From Sparassis latifolia (lineage: Eukaryota > Basidiomycota > Agaricomycetes > Polyporales > Sparassidaceae), in the NCBI GenBank assembly GCA_018466975.1, contig CM031554.1, forward strand, positions 682,001 to 746,000: 64,000 nt of DNA, written 5' to 3'. Under the pieces are notes generated by a model. The model had not been told where the DNA came from. It saw only the letters and a list, made by a program, of their open reading frames with translations, and made no database searches. Position numbers and translations under genes: made by a program. Below, one piece after another: positions 55,913 through 64,000 of the stretch (the first letter of the stretch is position 1; the number at the start of each line of letters is the position of its first letter).

Positions 55913-56270
55913 TTAGATCTTCAAGTCCATCATCTCGCAGCAGTAGATAATCTTTGCCACTAGCAAGGGTTTTGTTAATATGTTCACTACCATCTCTGCA
56001 GTAGGAATATACACCAGTGCAACTTGATCAGCCTCCACAGTGTCTCAAAGCCAGAAGAAATGCAGATCCAAGTGCTTCATTCTCTCATGACATTCTCGAT
56101 TTTTAGAGACACTCATCACAGACTGATTGTTCACATAAAGTGTAGAGGCTTTGGACACTGTATACCCCAGTTCTGTGAGAATATTACGCATCCAGAGAAT
56201 TCTCTTTCCAGCTTCAACTGCAGCAATATACTCAGCTTCTGTGATAAGGTCTGTGCACAAGGAAACTCTT
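55913..56270 (-). pseudogene. Ty1/Copia RNase H fragment
   Basis: The minus strand encodes TEAEYIAAVEAGKRILWMRN, ILTELGYTVSKASTLYVNNQ, SVMSVSKNRECHERMKHLDL and HFFWL, the C-terminal RNase H of Copia polyproteins. After a TGA (where Copia proteins normally have Arg, CGA) the frame continues with VALVYIPTAEMVVNILTKPL, also a Copia block, and ends at 55913. No LTR or other pol part was found nearby. It is a fragment. Confidence 0.85.
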
Positions 56271-57266
56271 TACACACCATCGTTGCATGCAATTTCCCAG
56301 AACTGGGGCTTGAGTAGTTGGGTCATCAGTGGATGAATGATGGTAACAACGTGTCAGTGTGCATGCAGTCTCCATGACCGTGGCAGTGGCTCTTTCGTGC
56401 CAGAGATACAGGTGAGTACTGGGAGTGAGTGAATGATATTGTACAGTTCATCACATTGTACCACTTGAAACTGGGCCATTACTCTGCCGAGTGTGCAGTG
56501 GAGCTGTCTGCTGTGCAGGGCAGGGCAGAGAGCAGATTGCTCTTTCTCTTGCTCACATGCACTGCAGTGCAATCATGCCCATAGTGTCACACTTTCAGTC
56601 TGACCCTTGATGTACTCCCTGTCATCGACACTGCTAGGCCATCAGAACTTGCTCCACAGCCGGAGCAGCTAGGCACCCACTGCTGTGGTAGCACATCCCT
56701 ACTGTGGATGGCTTCATCAGAATATACTCTCACCCCCGCCTGAGCGTGCACATTTCGTACTGTGCCTAACAAATATATTTATCTACTGTACCTAGTACTG
56801 GTGTGATTAGATGCAACCTTAGCATTGGCTTCTGGCTACGAAACCTGGCTGAGGGCTACCACTTTATTACTGATCACGGTTGATTACAGAGAGCTATGTA
56901 GTGCACCTACAGAGCTACAGGGAGCTGCAGAGGCGCCGCAGTGGCAACTGGGTGCAGTATAACTGCATCAGGGAAAAACTGGATTGCTCGATAGACCTAG
57001 CGAGCCTCGCGGGCACCGGTAGCGCGAGAGTAAAGTCCGGGTCTCTGTAGATGTCGGTAGTCAGTGGTGGGAGCTCGAGGATACTCGATAGTCACCTCGC
57101 GCGTCTCTCGAGTGCTAGTAAGCTCTATGGAGCTTGTGCTGGATACTCACTAGTGTTGATATTTCGCATCTTGCACACGTAGTAATCACTTGTTCACATG
57201 TCCATAGAAATGCAAACACCGAGAAAATATGCATTAGAATGATATAAGACATGCCGCTGCACGATG
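56271..57266. other. no gene recognised
   Basis: The sequence is mixed in composition, with a GC-rich patch at about 56920-57120. Open frames are short and without motifs. It may include more remnants of the Copia element upstream of RNase H, too decayed to read. Confidence 0.4.
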
Positions 57267-57267
57267 A

Positions 57268-57640
57268 TCAACCGTCTTCAGCCTCACTATCCGTATTGCC
57301 GGTGCGGCCCTCTAGCTCCTTCTGCACCTCCTCAATCGCCGCTGCAGATACATGACCTGTTGGAATGTCGTCTTCAGTGATACCGGTTGCGCAACTGTGT
57401 ACGAAATCAATTAGAACCGGCTGAATAGGAAAATGGTAGTACGCACCGCGCGCGATCGTGCAACTTCTTGCAGATGTTGTGCACAACACCAGGGGATGGT
57501 TTTGCCCATTTTGTGATGTCGGCCATATGGTTGACATACTGAGGTTTGCTATCACTTTCGCAAAATGGGGCTTGGATTTGAATCCCTGTTGCCCACTCTT
57601 CGATAGTGGTGTCTCACGCGAAATGGGTTTTTCCTGATGT
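57268..57640 (-). pseudogene. C-terminal coding remnant with one intron, unknown family
   Basis: On the minus strand a frame reads IEEWATGIQIQAPFCESDSK, then QYVNHMADITKWAKPSPGVV and HNICKKLHDRAR. A 50-base GT..AG intron (about 57397-57447) leads to ATGITEDDIPTGHVSAAAIE and an acidic end (TGNTDSEAEDG) stopping at 57268. Codon pattern and the good intron suggest a real ancestral gene end. A stop lies just upstream of IEEW. It may be the tail of the dioxygenase-like gene to its right or a separate transposon gene. Confidence 0.35.
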
Positions 57641-58189
57641 GGGGACTTGTCTACTGAGCTACCACTACTACTTAGGCTATGGGTCATGTAGTCAAGTAAT
57701 TTTTTCCAGATGTAGAAAGGGCACAAGAGGCTGCTCAATTCCTGGCCTCCAAAATGCCCCCTGTCACTCACAAACATGATCTCAGACACAATCCTGATGA
57801 CAATGTGATGCCCTATGAAGTCCCAGAGGATGCAGCTGTATTTCCTGAAGATGCAGTAAAGTTTGAGTGTACAGGGGTTTTTCACTTCGTTCATGCTTAG
57901 CATGAGTAAGGCCACCCCAAGATGTTTATGAACTCTCATTTCTGACAACACAGGCACTGCGCCCTTTGCAGCCGAATGCTAAGGTGTCGCCCTGCTCATC
58001 AGCACCCCCAGTGCTGGACGTGAAATCACTGGCATGTTGGTTGTCTTGGCTGGTTCGGACGATTGGCCTGTTGGTGAGGACACTCCACCGCTCTGAGAGG
58101 ATTTGCTGGAGCTTGCCCCTCTTGTCATCGCGCTCTATGCCCTTCATTTACCGCTCCAATCCTGAACATGGCCACCTTCACCGCGCTTC

Positions 58190-58899
58190 TCCCCCTCGTC
58201 ACCCACTTCCCCTGCACTGGGTAAGCCTCCACCAGCTGTTAATTTCTGCCACTGCACTGACTTATTGTGCAGTACCTCCACTGAACTTGCAGGCGAAAAA
58301 TGGACATGGCCAATCTGACCAGGAGTGAGACTGTTGGCCAAAGAACTGCAGTGAGTCGGCTTCCAAGGACTGATGCTGTGGTACAGATGCCCAGCAAGCA
58401 GGATGACAACGTGACTGGGGCTGTATCTGCACTGCTGTCAGTGCCTTTGAACTCATGAGTAGCGCTTCAGTTTCAGCCGGAGGTCCGGCAGGTAAAGCTC
58501 ACCTCCACTGTAGGAACCTAAGTTCCAAATGGCAGTAGGACCGGCGTCCAAGCCATCTTGGTGAGTGAGCACTTGCAATTTGTAGACAATGGCTCGATCA
58601 AGCCAAGGGCCACAATCTTCAGCAGACCAAATGCCAGCCTCAAATGCCTGCTTATAATAAGGAGGGAAGGCAGCTGAAAACATCTGGTCCAACATAATTG
58701 CAATGTCCTGAGTTGCAATGATGTAATGGTGGACTGCTGCACTGGCCGTGATGACACCACATCCTAAGAAGTCATGAGATGGCTTGGTGGGATGCTGCAA
58801 GTGAAGTCTCACAACAAAGCTCGAGAGGTTCAGAGGGACCACCAATGCAGGAGAGCCTGACAGTGGATTTTTCCAGCTCAAGCTTAACAATCTGTGCAA
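58190..58899 (-). pseudogene. 2-oxoglutarate/Fe(II) dioxygenase-like remnant, possibly TET/JBP type
   Basis: The minus strand encodes IAIMLDQMFSAAFPPYYKQA, FEAGIWSAEDCGPWLDRAIV, LQVLTHQDGLDAGPTAIWNL and GSYSGGELYLPDL. HQD (58563-58555) fits the Fe-binding H-x-D. After a stop-containing stretch of about 35 bases the fold continues in another frame: HVVILLAGHLYHSISPW, with the likely distal His at 58380-58378, then LTPGQIGHVHFSPASS, where a 2-oxoglutarate-binding Arg would be expected and Gln is found. Fungal TET/JBP genes are known as large families tied to transposons in mushrooms. The match is from memory of motif order only. The N-terminus is not found and the gene is dead. Confidence 0.5.
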
Positions 58900-61800
58900 T
58901 CAACCAAATTCTTACTTCCTCGCCCACCCTTACATTCCTTTCTAATTTTTTAAAGCATTTCGGTTCCTAAGCATCGCGCTTACCCACAAGCACAATGCTA
59001 ACAATTCTTCTCAGACTTCTGCATACTACACCTACAAATTTACATAGTTCCGCTAACAATGCTGTACTTGCAAATAAATCTTACCTTCAAAGGGTTGTTG
59101 GCCATCCCTCATTCTGACGCTTCTGGGCTGCACTGTGGAAAGATAGGCTCTCATCGTGAATGCCCATAAATAACTACCAGGCCAGCACCGCTGTAGGCCT
59201 CTGGTCAAAAAATCATGTGCAGGTCTGTAAAACAAAAGCTCCCAATAGATGAGACTTTGATGTGGACATTGTGGATGCAAGTGGCCCAGAGGCAGATGGC
59301 ATGACTTGGCAGTGCCACTGGGGTGCACAGGCATCGCCCATCTGAGCTTCCAGAAAGTTTGATTTTGCAATTTGCACCACAAATGGATTTTTTTGAAGCA
59401 ATCTTTGCAGTAACTTGGGCCTGCCTTTTGGGCCTGGAGTGGAGGACCGTAGAATTAGGGCATTTTGAGTAATTTTAGCCTCATTTTTATCCCCTACAAG
59501 GCAGTTTCAAGTCCTAAATAAGGAGTTGTTGGCCAAGGTCTATTGTGAAGCATGTTATTTTTTTTGGAGATATTATTTTACTCACCGGCATACATGAGCC
59601 AAATAAAAGCAAACACAGGATGCCAGCAGCAGCTGTCACCTTCTCTTTTCCAAACCGCCCTTGAAATGTCTCCAAAAAAGCGACCGCTCCTTCACAACAT
59701 CGTTTCACAACAGAGCGCTTGAGCCAGTTCCTGGCATGCTGTGACTAGCGCAAGCACTCCTATATCCTAGCCTTTTAGGCATGCTACGATGAGTGGTGAT
59801 GCAGGAACTCTGGCCTTTCCTTCATGATTTTGACAACCAGCAGGTCATGCCTGGCACCGGATGAAAGAAGTGAAGCCAGCTTGATCATTTCTGAACTCTA
59901 CTCAGGTCAGGTGTAATTTGGTCTGTGAGGGCTGCCACATTCCAGACATCAACATGGCACTCCAGCGGAAGTTATCTGCTGCTCGGTCAAATTTTGTACA
60001 GCAGGCAGGTTAAGCAGCGAGAGGACATGGCCACACTGCACTCATTGCAGTGTGCTCTGCCTTCAGTATTGAAGTCAGCACACATGACAATGACCCGGCC
60101 TCTACAAGTGCAGCATTGTCAAAGAACTCACAGATCCAGGCACTTGTAGGGCCACCCCAAGCTCCCCCTGGAAATCGGCGGGCTACTAATGCAAAGGCGG
60201 CGAAGGCCTACGAGAAGTCTCGCAGTTCTGTTGGCCACTCCGATGCCATACCTGCAGGCATACAGCCATGACTAGACCCTGAAGCAGCAGATGAAGAACT
60301 CCTTGCATTTGTACAGGGTGCGCAGTTTGGCGGTGGATCTGTTGATGCACTACAGGGTGCCCATAAGTTGTAGTGGATGTTGGGGGACAAGTTCCGCCAG
60401 GAGCTGAGTAATTTCCATCCATCTCTCGAAATTATGACAATGCCATTCCACGAAAAAGCTCACATCGCAAGAGTGTCATTGGTTGTGATGGCGTCACCCA
60501 TATCTTCTGTACTCAGAGGACATAGCTCAAGCAAGGTGCATTGCGTACTTTGTTTTCAGCTGTTTGCAGGCTAACATCTTCTGACATGAAACCCCCAGTC
60601 CCCAGTTGGGTGATGTGTCTCTCACCTGTGAAGCTGAAGTGGATCGACTGGAGTCACGAGCCTTTTGATCATCAGGCAGGGGACATTTGTGTTGCAGGAG
60701 ATCAACTGAACAGAGCAGGCAAAGTGCTGTTATCAGGAGTGGCAGTGGAATGCAGAGCCCAAGGCACTCTGGGAATTCGAGATAAAGGTGCAGCAAGACT
60801 TCAATGGGCAATGTCCACATCTAAAATGTGTCCTACCCTCGCCATCACTCTCAGTCACCCCAATGATGCCCTATATGTAGGTTGGTCAGCCGGGCACTTC
60901 ACTCGACTGCATCTATAACCAACATCACCATGGAAATGCTTGCTGTGCACTTCCCCCATACTCAGGTTTTCATATTCAATGTTCATCTCTCCCTCATCAT
61001 GGCCACCCATGCTGCCCAATTATGAAGATTTCTCCACAAAGATGGTTGCCTCCGATGTGGTCAGGACCCCCCTCAACCTGGAGTCAGATTCTGCGGCAAT
61101 TCCAATGTCGTGGAAACCTTACACCCCTGCACCAGTCCTGCACTGGTTCTGCACGCAGATGCTCAAAGGACAAAAACCGAGTACTTCGCGCATGCTCAGC
61201 CATGCGTCTGGAGTTACACTATTATGGTTCTGATTCTGTGTCGCCTACGCTGACATCTAATTTTACTTGCACCCTAGATTCATTGTTTATTTCCCTCTGA
61301 TGTTGATCATCGACCACAATTCACACTTCAGTCATCATTCCCATGCCTGCGTGACCTCACACCAGAGGAGACCAGAACTTATGTGGTTAGCTTTTGTGTC
61401 AACCATGCGCACATCCCAAGTGGGATCATCACTGTCATCTCAATGCTATCAGTGTATAGGTATCACTAGGGTACAAGAGAAACCAAATCTCTCAAAACAC
61501 AGGCTGTTGATGTGCTGGAGTCAGAAGAAACTCAGAGACATCCAAGTGAGATCTGACATACACATTGCCAAGATCATGCCATCCTCTTTCTCATGTTGCG
61601 TGGTAAAGCTCAATTGAGCATGCAAGCTTGGGCGAGAGCCTGCAAGCTGGAAGACATCTGTCTCTGCAGCCGCTGCTAGAGTAGCCCGAGCATGACTGGC
61701 CTAACTGAGTAACTTCCCAGCGAGCAGGACGGTCAGTGCACACAGAGTGCGCAGTCAACAGTGAGAGCGAGCGAGCATCAATGCAATATTCTGGGCAAAA

Positions 61801-62506
61801 ATGAAATGAGCATGGTGGCCATAGATATTTGAGCTGCTCACCACATCGCATCCTCGGGGGGGCATATCCTCTTTACTTGCCTCAACCAAGTCAACCTCAA
61901 TCTTGAGGTGTTTATTCACTCGTCCCTCCAGCCCTTGAATTCTGTCGACCTCTCAGATGCAACAGAGGAATGGAAGGGATCACTAGGAGATGCGGACTCA
62001 TTCAATGAGGGCCCATGGAGATGCGGACTCATTCAATGAGGGCCCATGTTGGTCATCATAGGTGGAGGAACGTGGGAGGTGTGTAGTGTAAGGAATTCTC
62101 TGCAGCTTCCACCACCTTTGCCCCCAGTCGGGACACTCTCTCTCCATGAACTTGGCCACCATTACTGTTAGCTACACGTACTTCGTGACTTCTGTGGACC
62201 ATCCGTTGTAACCTTACATTTTCTGAGAACTTTGTAACCTTACATTTTCTGGGAACTGGTGGTGTGCACATGTGCCTTGGGCTGCAGTGCTGTCTATACT
62301 ACAATCAAATAGTCTACACTGTAGGATAGCATCATAAGTAATCTTTCAACTGGCTGTGTCCAGTGGTAAGTATTGCATTGGGAGACAACGAGGGTGAACA
62401 GAGCCCATGCATTTAATGTGAGGGCCTTGTTCACATTGTCTGGCATGTCCACATGTAGAGTGTGAGCCTTCTACCAAATTCTGAGGGACAGCCTTGTGGG
62501 GAGTGG
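58900..62506. other. decayed sequence without recognisable genes
   Basis: About 3.6 kb between the dioxygenase-like remnant and the inverted Helitron copy. Several frames of 60-125 codons on both strands look partly coding (for example plus 60541-60918 with KLKWIDWSHEPFDHQAGDI, minus 59514-59708) but carry no motif I know and are broken. They may be older parts of the same transposon as the dioxygenase. Confidence 0.4.
61986..62047. repeat. 31-bp tandem duplication
   Basis: Two perfect units starting GGAGATGCGGACTC and ending GAGGGCCCAT. A second small duplication lies at about 62207-62256, with TTGTAACCTTACATTTTCTG twice. Both look like recent local slippage. Confidence 0.85.
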
Positions 62507-62524
62507 GCCCTTGCTTTGCATGGC
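62507..62524 (-). other. Helitron 3'-end-like hairpin of the inverted copy
   Basis: On the minus strand GCCATGCAAAGCAAGGGC is followed by CCACTCCCCACAAGG. It corresponds to the hairpin at 55195-55212, but follows the coding end more closely because the plus copy has about 50 additional bases between. Confidence 0.5.
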
Positions 62525-64000
62525 AATTTCTAAGCAATTCTTGAATAGTAAATTCTGTCTACATCTTACAATATATTACAATGCTACACCTTCTGTTCTC
62601 AACTTCTGCCAATACATTTGCTGTCATGTCATCCAAAGAGCACTCAAATTTGGAGTAAGTACCGGTGCTAATACCATCATTATAACATATTTGCTTGTCT
62701 GCCATTACAATCCGAGATGTAAAGTGAAATCCACCGAAGTATATCATTTCACAAAGTCGATATTCATGATCATCTTCACCAATGTACAGCTTGGGATTGC
62801 ACTCAACTTTCACTTCATTGGTAGAGAAGACAACAAAATTTGGATTCAGTACAAAGTTTACTTGCATGTACATCTTCTTTCCACATTGCAGACATTGCAT
62901 TGATGTCTTTCTGTCAAACAAGGGAACCAGTCCGACAACTTGCACCACTTAGAGCTTCCCATTTTCAGTCCTGATTCTTTCCAGATAGCCTTGGTGCAGT
63001 CCCATAACATTGTATTGTCAGATTCTGATTCATGTTGATACTCACAATGCTTGCAGACAAGGGTTCGAGTTATATGGTCTTCATCACAGCCAAGCATGGT
63101 GGTACACAGCTTTATGAGATCTGAGCCTGCAGTACCAGTGATTGGAAGTGCAACAGGATCAACCTGATGGAGTATTACTCGCATATGGTCTCTTGCTTGT
63201 TCCATTGTAAGTCTCTGTTGTAACACTTGGCTGAATACAGCGGTAAAGTGCTCCAGATATTGATTTTGCATGCATATATCTGCCATCCAATGCTCAGTCT
63301 CTGTAGAGAATAGATGAAATAAAATACTAAACAGGCTATCATATGCACAGCTGTAAGTGTCTTTGTTCCATGTAAATCCAATTGGACCATTCACAGCAAG
63401 ATCAACAGGGTCATTCCCAGTTTTATGTCTCTTTTGCTCAGGCAAAATTGCATTGATTTCCTCAAGATGCTTTTTCTTTGCACTGCGCTTCTGTCCTGGA
63501 TCATTGCTGACAGTTGTCAACTGTTTAGTGCCTTGTGCAGAAACAAACTTGCTAATATCCTTCTTTACCTGCGAGATCTTGGGTTCTTCTATCTGTACGT
63601 CTATGTCATTCACTGTCTTTTTGGCTCCTTTCTTAGGTTTCTTCAATAACTGCCAGTCGCTCTCTTCTTCAACTTTCTCAAGTTTAAATGGCTTCTCCTG
63701 TGACCATTTGAGCTCAAAATGTATGCCTTTAGGTACATGGTCTGGTCCTTTATATGATCGGAAGGAATATATAAGTTGATTGTGAGTATTGCCCTCCACT
63801 TCACTGGCCAACTTATTGTGATACTGCAACTTGGTAATCTCATCCAATAACTCAAGCTCTCTGAATTCTTGCCTCAGATAACCAGTTAGACCACCTGTCA
63901 TCTTTTTATGATCAAATCCCTGCACAATTATAGTGCCCTCATATGTAGATCCACGAGATAGACAAGTGTAAACAGACTGGTGAGACCGACAGTTCTGTAA
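62525..64000 (-). pseudogene. second Helitron helicase/USP copy, inverted and cut by the window edge
   Basis: Closely matching the plus-strand copy at 53673-55144, in opposite orientation. It enters at the helicase motif SVYTCLSRGSTYEGTIIVQG and reads through without the TGA of the first copy (SFRSYKGPDHVPKG), showing that helicase and USP-like domain formed one protein. The Cys box reads FTWNKDTYSCAYDSLFSILF. A 9-base difference changes ESDIWDC to ESDNTMLWDC. A small deletion near 62932 shifts the frame after KLSDW, and the rest (VNFVLNPNFVVFSTNEVKVE to the stop at 62559) lies in the next frame. The upstream part lies beyond the window. Confidence 0.9.

Noticed and set aside
62496..62903. 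135-codon plus-strand frame, repeated as a minus-strand frame at 54765-55127
   Set aside because: It is the antisense shadow of the USP-like coding region in both Helitron copies.

Overview
The window looks like an Agaricomycete (mushroom-forming basidiomycete) chromosome. The genes are broken by many introns of about 50-60 bases with GT..AG borders, lie close together on both strands, and encode fungal housekeeping proteins. The transposable elements are of kinds typical of such genomes. No species can be named from the sequence alone.

Left part (about 2.1-25.3 kb): a gene-dense, GC-richer block. In order: a monocarboxylate-type MFS transporter (+), a long protein of unknown function (+), the proteasome beta-7 subunit PRE4 (-), a KDM4/Rph1-type JmjC histone demethylase with an extended PHD finger (+, divergent from PRE4), the DNA-repair protein NBS1 (+), a CAP59-like family 69 glycosyltransferase (+), ornithine carbamoyltransferase (+) and glycogen synthase (+). 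All appear intact. They share no single pathway; they look like an ordinary housekeeping segment.

Right part (about 25.3-64 kb): an AT-rich transposon graveyard with no intact host gene that I can see. Two diverged Helitron-like non-autonomous elements (A, 26.7-31.1 kb; B, 33.1-49.6 kb) lie in direct orientation and share 3' ends with a hairpin and CTAG. Element B was split by a 10.8-kb Ty3/Gypsy chromovirus with 5-bp target duplications. That retrotransposon is a three-LTR composite: the outer copy received a nested second copy, and LTR recombination then removed the outer 3' part. It shows a Tf1-like self-priming signal, an in-frame -1 frameshift heptamer between gag and pol, and three extra reading frames after integrase (two tiny overlapping membrane proteins and a zinc-knuckle protein).

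From 50.6 kb a decayed autonomous Helitron runs to 55.1 kb: Rep C-terminal piece, Pif1 helicase, and a C-terminal ubiquitin-protease-like (USP fold) domain. A second copy of its 3' part lies inverted at 62.5-64.0 kb and runs off the window. Between these inverted copies are a Copia RNase H remnant and a decayed 2-oxoglutarate/Fe(II) dioxygenase-like gene that resembles fungal TET/JBP proteins. Several nonsense codons in these elements can be explained as C-to-T changes, as expected from methylation-driven or RIP-like decay.

The most interesting material is the Helitron helicase-USP fusion, the extra membrane and zinc-knuckle frames of the chromovirus, and its self-priming and frameshift signals. 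Exon borders were read by eye and may be off by a base or two; database searches were not possible.
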